From Siphonodentalium dalli (lineage: Eukaryota > Mollusca > Scaphopoda > Gadilida > Siphonodentaliidae), in NCBI GenBank assembly GCA_032622095.1, contig CP136062.1:137286351-137350350 (forward strand): a stretch of 64,000 bases of DNA, written 5' to 3'. Each line of letters opens with the position of its first letter. Within the stretch, counting starts at the first letter, position 1. The notes beneath the pieces were generated by a model. It had not been told where the DNA came from, ran no database searches, and saw only the letters and a list, made by a program, of their open reading frames with translations. Below, in pieces: positions 22,520-34,515 of the stretch. Position numbers and translations under genes: made by a program.

Positions 22520-23784
22520 ATTGTCTCTAGGCCATTCCATATCGAAATAATGTAAGGAAGGAAGCTACTATGTGTGTGCTGAGAGCCTGGTACAACATGT
22601 CTAACAAAGTTGGATTTCTAATCTCATACCTGTTGTTCGTTATATGTCGCCAGTTGTGGGGATATTATTTAGGATATAGGATGGTGCGTGATGTGTCATA
22701 ATTTGACAAGTAAGACGTAAGTTCAGGCAATAGGTTTTACCATTTGAGACAGATCCAGTGACACCACTGGCAATTCGTGCTGCATCATAATGTAGATCAC
22801 CCAGCATACGGAGGCGTTATGCTGGTGCATTATTACACGGCAGATGACATCACCATACTCCATTAAAGGTAGAGTGAAAGCGTTATAAATAATCTCAAGT
22901 GTGCTCTATTCAAACCAAAATATAAACTTTCTCAGTTGTGATAGTCTTGACGCGACACCCTTACACATATTATTTATTTGGATATCCCAGTCCAGGGTTG
23001 ATTGCAGAACGATTCCTTGATGCCTGTGAGATGAGACAGTTTCTATGCGTTTGTTTGCAAACAATATTTGAAATAGAACGCTCTTTATTATGCATCAAAC
23101 TGCACGGCATAGTTCCGCCCCTAGCCTCGCTATGCTGGATAGACCACTACCTTCACGTCCTATTGTCTATTTTTTTAATAGGACATTTCATAATAACGGC
23201 TGTCACCGCGTGTCGCATGTTTCGATTCTAATCTCGTTTTCTTGTCTAACTTCTTACAAATATATATAGTTAATTGAAACTTAACTGAGAAAATAATAAT
23301 TTCTTACAAGTTAGATTTGTTAAGGGGATTTGGCGGAACGTACACCAAGCTCGTTTGCGCAACATGTTTTATTTACATTTGGCTAATCGGCGTTGGATGT
23401 TTTCGGCGGACTGATTATTGTTGAGATGTCGGCCAATCTCTGACTAATTTGATCTGGTCCGGCGGATTTCGAATTGAATATGGACAGTTTAGTTAAGATT
23501 GTCAGAATAATGCAGAATGAATTATAACCGACAAAACTCGTGAATAAAAAAAATGTAAGGTATTCTCACATCATGTACATGATGGCTGTGGTCTGAACGG
23601 CCTAATGATCATACGAAATTTATAACGAATTTAGAATTTATTTTATTCGACAACCGGTCGTATTTGGGGAATTTAGAAACTATGTATAGCCTTCATCATC
23701 TTGTCTTTGCCTTGGGTAGAAATTAACATTGTTGTTGTGTTGTGGTACAGAACAGGGGTCGTTATTTCAAATTGTCGATCTTTT
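22520..23784. other. Stretch with no recognised gene
   Basis: No coding or repeat structure is convincing. One isolated AACGCTCTTTATT box lies at 23077. Confidence 0.4.
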
Positions 23785-24040
23785 TAACTTTCGTACCAAA
23801 ATTGAAATTTCATTCAAAGCTGTGTATATTCTCAAAACGTTGACGCAAACGTTCTTAATTAATGTTTTCACGTTCCCGTGATAACACATAAGTTGCAGTT
23901 TGACTTTAACTTGCATTTTCACGCCAGAGTACCGCATACCAAAATTAAAATTTCACTCAAAGCCGTGTAAAACTCTCGAAACTTCGACACAAATTTTCTT
24001 AATGCATGTTGTCACATTCCCGTGATAAAAAGAATTGATA
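23785..24040 (+). repeat. Tandem duplication of about 145 bp
   Basis: Two diverged units, near 23790 and 23937, each with ACCAAAATT-AAATTTCA-TCAAAGC-GTGTA, a TTCTTAAT segment and TTCCCGTGATAA. Confidence 0.6.
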
Positions 24041-24370
24041 CACACACGAAATGCTTATGTATGTATGTATGTATATATGTATGAAAATGTACTTTAAATA
24101 CATCGGAGAAACTAGTGTCAGCTTCAAAATAGACAAACGGAATTCCAGTTATTATGTCTTCATATAACAACAAATAGCAAGACAAACTGCTTTGGGCAAC
24201 ATTGACTCACTGGTAAAAATGTTTGGCGAATCACCAGGAAAATCGTCGTCGCAAATGGCTATTACGTTCAAATGATGAACTTCGGACTAAACGCTGTATC
24301 ATGCAGTGATTTCAGTGGTCAGAGACATGAAATGCTACGTGTGATTGCATGGTTCATTCGTGCCAAATAT

Positions 24371-27300
24371 TTGATTGATTGATTGTTTATTAGCAAAACC
24401 AACAGTTAAGTTGGAACATGCAATAACATATATACATACTATACACAGGGCACACATAACATATAAGTCATATCAATAAAAATACATACACACACAATTA
24501 TATTGTAATCCATGATGCCATTTACATTAAAGTGGTATCCTTTTTAAAGATAATTTTATAAATATGCTTACTTTTTTAAGAAGGCTCAAATATTCAATTG
24601 AGAGCAAACGATGAAATTTATTCCTGTTAGGGTTCTCCTAGTAATATTTGGGAATGTGGATTTCGCGTAAATCTTGTAACTTTTGGCATAGGATTATAAA
24701 GTGATATTCGTCGCAAGGACTGTTCTCACATAAAACACACATTAAATTGTCTGCGGAATTTGTGGTTTCTTTTGTCCATCTATTTTTTTCTACTGGTAAT
24801 TTATTATTAGATGTTCTGATTTTCAATAGGTAATTAGACAAATGAGATGGCAAATAAACTAAATAGCTACTCATTTTCATGGACTGCTTTATGTCTCTGT
24901 AAAATATGGCGCGCGATGAAGTAGAAGCATTCAGATTTTCAAAGAGGTGGTGCTCATACTGCTTAATCAGTAGCGATTTTATGTTTCTCAACTCTGCGCT
25001 GATTGGTTTGTCCACACATGCTCCATGTGTATGTCATGTAGAATTCCTTCTACAAAACATACCCAATTCATCTTATTTTGCAGTTTTGTATCCCTCTCAT
25101 TTATATATCTGAGTAAAAGAAATATATTCTTGGCTAGCTCTGATCCTTCGTGTGAAACTAGCTTGGACCAGTATGCTAGAGTCCTGTATTTTATTTCAAT
25201 CAATATAGGATATATACCAAGTTCGGCATAAACCATGTAATTAGGCGTACTAGATTTCATTGAGGTAACTATTTTACAAAATTTCAAATGGAGCGTCTCA
25301 AGACTTTGAACTTTTTCAGAGCACCAAACTTCACTTCCATATAACATAATTGGCATAACCATAGCATCGAATAACTTGAATAAGATATCTAAAGGTAACC
25401 CCAGTTTTCGAGTTCGATTCAGTAGACCGTACATTGCTTTCGTTGCGGTAATTGTGGTGTCTTTAAGAGATTGGCAAAATCTCCCATTGTAGAAGAACTT
25501 GATACCAAGATATTTAAATTCCTTTACAAATTTTATTTCTTGCCCTCTGTATATAAATAAGTGCATATTTCTTGGTAATTTGTTCGTAAATATAATAAGT
25601 TTGGTCTTGAGAGTATTCACTTCAAGTTTCCGTGCCTCGGCGTAGTCAGCAAAGGCTAAAAGAGCACGGTGCATATTTTCCTCAGAATCTGACAAGATAA
25701 CCGTATCGTCGGCATATAACAAACATAATATGCTAATAAAGCATCCAATATGTTCAAAATATTTCTCATCTAAAAAATGTAGGTTTAAAATGGCACAATC
25801 GTTTAAAAAACATTGTAAATCGTTTACGAAAAAAAAGAGAATAAAAGTGGTGACATTGTCTCTCCTTGAAATAAACCTACCTGGCTTATGAAGAAACCTG
25901 ACTGAACATTATTATTTTGCACACATAGCTTAATATTCGTGTATAAGCTCCGTATGACTCGTAATATTTTACCATTTATATCTGATTGTATAAGCTTGAG
26001 CCATAGTGCATCTCTCCACACCGTATCAAATGCTTTGCGGAAGTGCAATATAGTTTTCGCCCGCTCTTGAGGTATATATTTATTAAGGCATGTAATATGA
26101 ATATATTATCTACAGTTGAATGACCCTTCCGGAATCCCATTTGCGATGTACTTATCGATCCATTATCATCTGCAAAGGAAGTCAACCTGTTGTTCAGAAT
26201 GGAGGTAAACAATTTCGCAAAACAGCTTAAAAGTGTGATACCTCTGTAAGATCCGGGTTAATTTTTATCTCCAGACCCTTTGCATATGGGTTGTATATTA
26301 TTAATCCTAGTGCCCAGTCTTTTGGGAATAACCCAGTGTTTAGGATTAGATTGAAGAAACGTACGTATCATATATATAGCGTAGATGCTTATCATTGTAT
26401 CTTCCGAGGCTTTGATATATTCGTAAATAATATGATCAGCCCCTCCTGCCTTACCATTCTTTAGTTTAGTTATGGCATTATGAATTTCTTCTTTGGATAT
26501 AGCACTATTTGGGTACAAATTGTCATTCGCGTCGAAATCCGCATCGACATACCTGGTGATATCTGAATCGTCTATATTTGCATTCAGGAACTTAAAGTGT
26601 TCTTCAAAGTGTTCAATAGTGATATTATTTCTCCTATTTTTAGGCCGATTATCTGAACACATCGAGTCAAGTTTGTACCAAAAAGATTTTCCGGAATACT
26701 TACTGAATTCCCGAAGTTCTGATATTTTTCTATCCATAATATGTTTATAGCTTGTGCTGGCGTCCTTTAATATCGTCTTATTGTAGCCTGTTTTATTAAC
26801 GTCATACTTACGCTTGGTTCGGTTAAAATATTTTCTCGCCTCTCGACATAATTCGTTGTGGAACCAAGGTTTATTCTGACGCGCATTTTCATGTATAATT
26901 TTTCGAGGACGATAAGTTCCCAATGTTTGGTCGGCCGCTGCCACTAACGTACTACTTATGAGCTCACATAGTTCGTCAACACTTGACTGACTGACAATTC
27001 CCTCCTGATCGAGGTTATCAAATGTATCGAAAATGTGCGTAATGCGATTAGGTTCGATATTGCTAGAAAATAAGGCTCCCCTTTGTGGACCCCACCGTTT
27101 TATTTTCCCCTCGCGGTTAACCTGTGCGTTGACAATTTCGCCACATAATTTAGGGATTTGAAAATTCAAAACCAAGTGTAATGCGCAATGGATATCCGAG
27201 AATAGAGGACAATTGTCTTCAATATGAAAATTTTCAACAATTTTCAAAAGTTTTTTCGATCCCACCGCGTAATCTATCACCGTGCGATCAGATGATGTAA

Positions 27301-27469
27301 ATTTCCCTATATTCCGGTCTTCACCGCACATCCCGTTCACAATTGGTAGTTTCATAAATTTACACATTCCTAATAGTTTATACCCATAGCTGTTAACCTT
27401 ACCTCTGTCTTGGGAGACTCTAGGTGGGCCCTGAAATGTCTTACTATTACTACAGACCAACTTCAGTCA
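24371..27469 (-). mobile_element. 5'-truncated LINE retrotransposon
   Basis: About 3.1 kb on the minus strand containing the C-terminal part of an APE endonuclease, a reverse transcriptase and a cysteine-containing C-terminal domain. A non-coding 3' region ends in a CAATCAATCAA tail (24371-24386 on the plus strand). Tail microsatellite and domain order place it among APE-type LINEs (Jockey/CR1/RTE-X-like); the clade cannot be fixed by eye. The 5' end is lost near 27469, where the endonuclease frame starts abruptly after a TGA, as expected for incomplete reverse transcription or decay. Confidence 0.85.
24527..27469 (-). pseudogene. LINE ORF2: endonuclease and reverse transcriptase, broken
   Basis: The N-terminal remnant has FTSSDRTVIDYAV and the endonuclease motif SDIHCALHL. 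The RT region follows: SYRGITLLSC, QMGFRKGHSTVDNIF, HFRKAFDTVW, GLFQGETMSPLLFSFF and the catalytic YADDTVILSDS (start of the frame at 25722). The C-terminal domain has CVLCENSPCDEYHF and IHIPKYY. Breaks seen are TAA at 26258-26260 (same frame continues), a frameshift near 26060-26100, another near 25826-25832 in a T run, another near 25015-25030, and an in-frame TAG at 24638-24640. The original terminus is TAA at 24527-24529. It is not functional. Confidence 0.85.
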
Positions 27470-29388
27470 GATTTTAGTTTACTATCATTCGTATAGAATA
27501 AGATATCTTACTGTTCATACAAATCAAATCAGTTAAGTGGCCGAACAGCATACTGTATAAATTCGCGAAGCGAAATGTTCGTCGACTTAGAATTTTATAA
27601 GCTCATAAATGGAAAAAAATATGTTGATTGCTTATAATTACGCCCGGCACACCAATTTCAACATATTAGAAATATTATTTAAAATCTGTCTGTTGTAAAA
27701 TATCACAATTTCCGTTAGTTGAGTATCCAGTTCGAACGATTGGACGAAATTTTATTGGCCGAGTTTGCCAAACGAAGAAAATGCGCGATAAAAGAGGTCC
27801 AAGGCCGCTCAAGTCAAGATCGACTTGAATGTAAATAAAATGAAACTGACGCGGAGGAACAATTAACAATTGTGTCATTCACAATCACTTTTTGAATTGG
27901 AAAATACAAATTAGATACTGTATGAATTTGACGTGAATCGGCCTAATTCATTGACATTCTACAATTATATCAGTGTCACGAATTTGAAATTACGCCTTCG
28001 AAAATTGAAGTTTGTCGATTCGCAGCAGGCATCTGATTGTTGCAGGTGAAGCCAGTTATCACTGCAGCCACGCTAATTAGCAACACTTTGGAGATAAAAT
28101 CTTGTTTGGCATCTTTTATTTATAATAAAAGATATAAATAAAAGATGTAATGAAGCGATCAGTTTTACTTTGAAGCGAACATTTCAATTCAAGAAAGGAT
28201 CGGCAACCAAGGACACACCATAAACACTCTAGTTAAATTCGCTCCGGGGACAGTAGACTCGCGCGAATGTTAACCCTTCACGAATTCCTACGCCGGTGAC
28301 TGGGCAACTTACATCTTTATCGAGAAATACAAGCAACAAGTATCTTATAGGCGTTGCTATGACTTGTCTAATCATAATCGTGGGAAATGAAAGAGACAAA
28401 TAGAGGTATAATTATATAATGATGTGACTTATGTTGTTTTTAAATTATTTATAAATATACTCAGTCTCAGCAAAACTTACAGTTCGCAACTATGCAAGTG
28501 CCCTTAAAGCGAATCAGCAATATATGGGATTAGATACGCCACAGGGTTTATGTCTTAAAAATGTCCGATAACGTACCATGTCGATAATTTTCGATATTCT
28601 TATACCTGTCCATATAAGTAACACATTGTGATGTCGCAAAACATGCGTACCATTCAGCACATTGTGTGCCCTTCATCACATTATCATAACCTGTGCACCC
28701 TTCTGCACTTATTAAAATTGAGAGCCATACATGCTATAGTCAGAGTGGCTTTCATGTTCTAGCACACCATATATAGCACTCCGACAAATCGCCTGAAAAA
28801 TGGCAGGAACTCAAAAGCCGCGAGTCAATTATTCTCCGCAGGGTGAAAGCCACACATGCAGGCGCTTGTTAGAATAGGTTGGACATTAGCCATTGACTGC
28901 ACACCGGAAGAAAACCCCGACGTTCGTTCCCGTATAGTGGTAAATGATTTCCCCTTTTCCAGAACAAAACCGCTCAAACAGCACTACATGGTCCAATTAC
29001 GACCACCCGGACAAAAGCGTCGTCGTGGCTTTCTGTGAGGTTTCCCGTGACTGGAGGGGCCCCATTGTCAGTGGGCCGAGTAATGGGCTTGTTAGGTACA
29101 CTGCTGAATCAGAATTGATTCTAGTTGGAACTATCATTCTAGGATTAGTGCTGGCTCTCTATAGATGCCACCGCACGCTACTGTGATAACGGCTTTACGA
29201 CTTCCCCCGATTATCACCTATGGAGCCGCGGTATACCACAGAGGTGTGCTATGCTCCCGCTGAGACCGGGATCTAGTTTATCACAGAGAGCGCCTGGCAC
29301 CATCTGCTCTCTATATACGCCGTTCGTCCTCGGGATCAGAGCAAGCGGCGTATTTAATGTCGTGACAACCTCAGATAGGTTAAACTGA
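27470..29388. other. Non-coding stretch
   Basis: No gene is supported. Near 28648-28735 there is a decayed relative of one arm of the TIR element at 20553-20880 (CATTCAGCACATTGTGTGCC, then CCTGTGCACCCTTCTGCAC). Short hairpins occur near 28110-28150. Confidence 0.4.
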
Positions 29389-29700
29389 ACTATGGTTTTC
29401 ATGTATCCACAACCTGATTGGAGGACTAAACGAACCATATAAGGACTGTAGCTTTTGGTTTTCATATATCGACAACCGGATTGGAGGACGAAACGAACCA
29501 TATAAGGACTGTAGCTTTTGGTTTTCATATATCCACACCCGGATAGGAGGACGAAACGAACCATATAAGGACTGTAGCTTTTGGTTTTCATATATCCACA
29601 ACCGGATAGGAGGACGAAACGAACCATATAAGGACTGTAGTTTTTGGTTTTCATTTATCCATAACCGGATAGGAGGACTAAACAAACCATATAAGGAATT
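29389..29700 (-). repeat. 63-bp minisatellite, about five units
   Basis: Five units of 63 bp carry GAACCATATAAGGACTGTAG, then TTTTGGTTTTCAT-TATCCA-AACC and GGAT-GGAGGAC. Because 63 is a multiple of three and the unit lacks stops in two frames, long repetitive minus-strand frames (21-residue peptide unit with SYSPYMVRFV) appear; I regard these as by-products. The array ends about 355 bp upstream of the ATG at 30057. Confidence 0.85.
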
Positions 29701-29971
29701 TAGAATATAGATAACGCTGTCGTACATGTGTCGGGAATATTGGTAAACGCGAGGTTGTGTGGAAACAATTTCCACGGAGACTATTTGGAAAAGAGGGCGG
29801 ATGAATATTCGACAAAATCATTTAACCGCTACTGAATAATTGAGATTGAACAGTCCGATTGTGCAAACTTCGAACCTTTCATATAGTGCATGGATATGGA
29901 AACCGTTGTTGGCCTCCTATTCACGATTGGATGGTGTTGTCACAGTGAAAAGTAAACTATATACGGAGCAA

Positions 29972-29979
29972 TATATAAA
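29972..29979 (+). promoter_or_regulatory. TATA-like box upstream of the signal-peptide exon
   Basis: TATATAAA sits 78 bp upstream of the ATG at 30057, compatible with a start site near 30000 and a 5' UTR of about 50 nt. In AT-rich DNA this is weak evidence alone; position relative to a good coding exon is the main support. Confidence 0.3.
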
Positions 29980-30056
29980 TCAGGAATCCATGTTTGTGCT
30001 TACATAATGTCGAATCTGACTATTTGAACATGCAGTGATTTAATTTGTTCTGCGCC

Positions 30057-30129
30057 ATGGATATAACCATTTTATGGATCGCAGTTTTGAAGCTACTGAC
30101 ATTCCTTCCACTTTCCGTGGCGTTACCAG
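30057..30129 (+). CDS. Signal-peptide exon of an Ig-superfamily gene (exon 1)
   Basis: ATG 30057-30059 lies in a strong start context (GCGCCATGG). It is followed by 24 codons of a typical secretory signal: short N-terminus MDIT, a leucine-rich hydrophobic core, then SVALP before the junction. The exon ends CCAG|GTGAGG, a near-consensus donor, after the first base of a codon (phase 1). The next good exon on this strand, at 58933, begins in phase 1 and encodes an Ig domain, so the two join into one frame (SVALP-G-LRTKD). Signal exon plus phase-1 Ig exon is the usual architecture of secreted or surface Ig-superfamily proteins. A different partner exon cannot be excluded, because the implied intron is 28.8 kb. 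Confidence 0.6.
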
Positions 30130-30731
30130 GTGAGGCGACATTTTGGGGTGTCATACTTCAATTGTTTTACCAATATGAATCATATTCCTCGACCAACTCG
30201 CTACGATAACGCCTAAAATTAAACAATATATGTACGTACATTGGTAGTGATGACAATATTGATAGATAGATACACGCAATGGTGGTATATAAACCTTTGT
30301 GATTTGATATAAGTATACTTGGGGGACTTATCGGAGCAATTTTCCATCTGTTTTCAATGTTATTTAATTTTTCACTGAGGTCACACGAACAATCTTAATA
30401 AACTTAAATGTACCATATCAGGCATATACTACCAATTAGATATTACTGATAACTTTAGTATTATTTCATGCTGAAGAATTTTTATTTTTCTTGACTTAAT
30501 TGAACAAGTCCCTCGGTGGCATATGCAGTCCGTATAATATTAGTGCACGCATTTATTAACATATGTTTGTCCGGAATATGACAAAAGCGAGCACTTCTTT
30601 GGGACTTTCATTATTGCATTCAAATGATCATCAGGTCGATATATACCTGGCATACTTCTATACGAACTTTGTGTGACCCATGCAGAACACTTTATAAATC
30701 TTCGTTTAATTTGTTGCACAGAAGTTAGAAG

Positions 30732-30798
30732 AACGCTCTCTATTTGAACACTTTATCATCTTCGTTCAATGTGTTACACATATGTTAGCAGAACGCTC
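30732..30798 (-). repeat. Paired GAGCGTT box, 60-bp spacing variant
   Basis: AACGCTCTC at 30732 and 30792 in the same orientation. The flanks are similar (TTAG-AGAACGCTCTCTA), but spacing is 60 bp rather than the usual 42-44. Confidence 0.5.
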
Positions 30799-31078
30799 TC
30801 TAGTATACCGTATAAGGATGTATAACGGTGGAAATGTTTATTGTCATCACATGCTGGAGATAACAGGGATCCTTTGTCTTTGGGGCGATTATTCTCAGCA
30901 TGCATTACAAGAAGTATTTTCGTGCCGGATATATACCTATATATACGTAAATGCTGCAAACATTTAGCGGCCTAGTTTGCTACAATGAATGGAAGAGACT
31001 TCGATGTTTGATGAAAAGACATACCAATGTCATAGAAATTTACTAGTTGTTTCAAACGTTTCGCAAATAATTGAGACG

Positions 31079-31128
31079 AACACTCTTTATTGTAACCATT
31101 ATCACGAATATACTAACAATGAACGCTC
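31079..31128 (-). repeat. Paired GAGCGTT box, 43-bp spacing
   Basis: AACACTC at 31079 (one mismatch, followed by TTTATT) and AACGCTC at 31122, same orientation. Confidence 0.55.
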
Positions 31129-31313
31129 ATTGTTTATTTTTTGCGAAGAGCACATTGCGTGTATCAAATCTCCGATCATATTATTCCCGAGTATATGAAA
31201 ATTAAATATATGTATTGTTTTTATTATAAGTCACATACAATTATTGACATATTTTGAGGCCTGAGCAAAATTATTGCCTAATACCCCAGAGTTTTGCAGA
31301 ATTCAACAATAAA

Positions 31314-31362
31314 GAGCATTCCATAATAATGTTATTATTGCATGACAGCAACGAAGAGCGTT
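31314..31362 (+). repeat. Paired GAGCGTT box, 42-bp spacing
   Basis: GAGCATT at 31314 (in AATAAAGAGCATT, one mismatch) and GAGCGTT at 31356, same orientation. Confidence 0.6.
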
Positions 31363-32599
31363 CTTTACTCATTGCTGTGTGCAAAAGTTGAAAGCAGTTT
31401 CAAGTATTTATTGGATATTTGATCCCCGAAATTCATATAGCAAGCGGACGTATATCTACTAGTTGGTTTTATTTGAGAGTTGAATATTATATGCCGCTTT
31501 AACGTAATTTAAGAAATCGTTCAGATTTCAGTCAACTTACGTGATATTTGTATGTCACACAATCACATAAACGCTTATCGTAACTTTTAGAAATGGATCA
31601 CAGTTATAATAGAAAGGTGAGTACGTGGCATATTGAACAACGATGTACTGTTCTTGCACAAACTGTTTTGGGATTGAGGCATCACCACAATGTGTTGTGA
31701 TACGTAAAACTCAACATAAACCTAGCTCCACCATATATATTGATAATTGTGCAAAAAAAAATTGACAATATTTAATTTTAAACGCCCTCAAACTGTTCAA
31801 GCCTCAGGGTAAACTGAGTAATTTATCGCTTCTGTTTCATGTTTTAAAAATCGAAATATGTGACAGAATACTTGATGTACATGGATTTTATGTCCATGAA
31901 ACAACTTATAGGTCATATATTTATCAGTTTCCAATTTCCCGCAGACTGGCGAATGCTTTTTGTTGTTACCATATAAGAAAACAGATTTCATGCGCGAAGT
32001 ATTATGGGTTGAAAAAGGGGTACTCGGAGAGATGAACATTTATGCAGGTTTGGGTTATATAGTAGATGTAGGTCTCTCCGGTCGTCTGTCCGTCCGTATG
32101 AACACTTCAGCGTTTAACTCGCGGTTATGAATTAACGGATTGGTTGTCATTTGATATCGCGATAGCCTTATACTTGCGGAATGGATGCCCACATACTACT
32201 GGACCCGTCTAATTAATTCTTACTATAATTCCATCCCTTGTCGGAGTCGGACACACAGAAAGGGATGCCATTTGTCACTCTCTGCAAACTGTTTGCATTG
32301 TAGCTTCAGTGTTAATTATCAGACTTGAATGATAATTGGATTGCTAATATTTAAGAAATTAATGTTGATTTGCTTGCGTTCCATGGCGTACATTTTCTGA
32401 CATGTTGTGAGCGACCCATTTAGCATTGTTATTCAAGTACCAGCAGTCTGATTTGAATTTCTGTAGGTATATGTCTAGTGGTAGACTAATATAATGGAAC
32501 GGATCCCCATACAATGTGTTTCCGGAGTAACATACATCATTGGACTTAACACATAGCAGAATTGTTGCTTCCATTCAAACATTTTGAAATGCCGACTGT

Positions 32600-32972
32600 C
32601 TAACTCCATTGTAGAAAACAAGTTAGTCAATATGACTAACTTAGGTTAGTCAACTGTTTGCCCACAGGATGACTAACTTAGTTTAGTCACAATGACTAAG
32701 GCAGAAAATATCCTCGTTCATATTGGACCTAAATAATCACATAGGTTCATATTGAACCTAAATATTCACTTATTCATATTGGACTTATCTGACTCTTAAA
32801 TAAGCCCATATTGAGCTTACTTTACTTTTGATGTATTTATTTATTTTTTTTAATCAAAATTTTGAAAAACTAACCCCGTTATAGCCTCTGTCGGGGTAAC
32901 CTAAGTCACCACACCAAATTTGGTTGAAATCTGTCCAGGGGTTTGGGAGTAAACTCCGGACATATATATAGA
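32600..32972 (-). mobile_element. Helitron-like element A (3' end not located)
   Basis: Its minus-strand 5' end, TCTATATATATGTCCGG, starts at 32972 directly after the CTAG end of element B. Inside are CAACCAAATTTGGTGTGG and clusters of short palindromes: AGGTTCATATTGAACCT, AAGCCCATATTGAGCTT and GTTAGTCAATATGACTAAC. The low-coordinate boundary is a guess based on where the palindromes stop. Confidence 0.5.
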
Positions 32973-33673
32973 CTAGCTGAAACAGGCTCTCGAATGGAGC
33001 CTTTTTTCAGCGTGGGACATGCCTGCGGCCCCTGCACAAAGGGGCATGCGACCCCTTTGTACGTCAGGGGTATGCGACCCCTGTGTACGTTCGCGCACAT
33101 TATATATATATATGCTAATTCATTATATCATCGTGCAAATAGGTTCATACTGGACCTAAATATTGACATTGTTTCATATTGGGCATATTTTATTCTGGAT
33201 AAGCCCATTGTGGACTTATACCCGTTATTCCGTTGGATGGCACTGGCCGCAGTGAAACACACCATTAAGAGCGTACATCTGGTGCTGCAACATATCCTCG
33301 TGCAACTAGGTTCATTATTTGATTCTGAAATAATACCATAGTGAGCTTATTTTATTTTGTGTGTGTTTTTTTATATTTATTTAATTATTTTTTTGAATAT
33401 CTAAATTTTTGAAAAATTATCGCCGCTATTACCTCCGCCAGGGTACCAAGAATCGCCACACCAAATTTGGTTGAAATCGGTCGAGGCCAGGGAGAAAAAT
33501 CAGAATAGACAGACAGACAAACAGATATACAGACAGACATATCCGACTCTTTTACACAGGTCCCAGAACAAAAATTGACCCCACCCCCAATAATACTTAA
33601 TCCTATAGATTAAGTATTATTGGGGTGGGGTCAATTTTTGTTCTGGGGACCTGTGCTCTTTTACATATATAGA
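32973..33673 (-). mobile_element. Helitron-like element B
   Basis: On the minus strand it starts TCTATATATGTAAAAGAG at 33673, preceded by A, and ends CAGCTAG at 32973, followed by T. An imperfect hairpin (GGCTC...GAGCC) lies just before the end. Related copies lie at 62163-62535 and 52520-52880, sharing TTGGATGG, CATCTGGTGCTG and ACACCAAATTTGGTTGAAAT. The hairpin element at 33555-33655 is inserted in it. There is no coding capacity. Confidence 0.6.
33555..33655. mobile_element. 101-bp foldback MITE with 8-bp target duplication
   Basis: An almost perfect palindrome with arms of about 45 bp starting CACAGGTCCCAGAACAAAAA and a loop CCTATAGA. CTCTTTTA flanks both sides (33547-33554 and 33656-33663). 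An 8-bp duplication fits mobilisation by a hAT- or P-like transposase. Confidence 0.85.
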
Positions 33674-34354
33674 TAGAGCTGCGATAAAATCGAAATTGAA
33701 TATTTAGCAATGAATATTAAGGATAATTCAAGGCAATGTTACAATTAAGAGTTATTCTTGGCGTAACTTAGTCACTATGACTAACGCATATTGACTCGCT
33801 GATTGGTGTGGGTTAGTCAATGTGACCCCTAGCCAGATATATACCTTATATAATTTGTCAAGACATGGAAACGATAATCACACGTGTTATACATGTATGG
33901 TATATATATGGGTAAACTTAAAAACTCTACGAAAATGGACGATGGAGTTCTTCGGTCATCACATCCGTATGTCTTATCCTTCTATTATTACCGGTTATTG
34001 CCATATAAACTCCTCATTTGGAATTCATACTGTGTCCGAATGCCAGAATCTAAGGCACAATTAAAGACATTATCCCCGGACATTATGCCACACAGCACGG
34101 CACAGAGCGCCTATCTCTGGGGATTATCATTGCCACGAGACATGCAGTTACCGAGTTCCACAAATCATCCCTGCAGTTCTCAGCCTCGCACATTCCAGTC
34201 ATATACTTTTTATTGATCTCAGTCCAATAAAATCTCAGTTATCTTCTAAGTTACTTGTCCAGCTCTAAATTATCGGCCAGGGTATGTGCTAATATGTCGG
34301 CATCGCTGCGAGGGGTCGTCTCCTTGTACCACTCTTTGCAACATTAAATATATA

Positions 34355-34515
34355 TGGGGGATCTCTAATGAGTCGCAATGCTATACGACATTTATTAACC
34401 GAGTGCACTAAAATCGGATTAGAGCCGAGCTTTAGGCTCGAAACGAATTCAGTGGACGAGGTTAATAACCTTCGTATAGAATTGCGACGAATTTGGTATC
34501 CATTTTATCACATAA
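34355..34515. mobile_element. Hairpin element, family H
   Basis: Related to 54525-54641 and 55915-56085. It shows GGGATCTCTAATGAGTC, then an imperfect palindrome around GAGCCGAGCTTTAGGCTC flanked by AACCGAGT and GACGAGGTT, then CATTTTATCACATAATC. It is a non-coding foldback. Confidence 0.6.

Noticed and set aside
22938..23231. 97-codon plus frame
   Set aside because: No motif or splice support.
29389..29700. Regular repeats resembling a CRISPR array
   Set aside because: Contiguous units without unique spacers, in eukaryotic DNA.
29214..29775. Two overlapping minus frames with 21-residue repeats
   Set aside because: Explained by a 63-bp stop-free minisatellite unit; open in two frames at once, which argues against coding.
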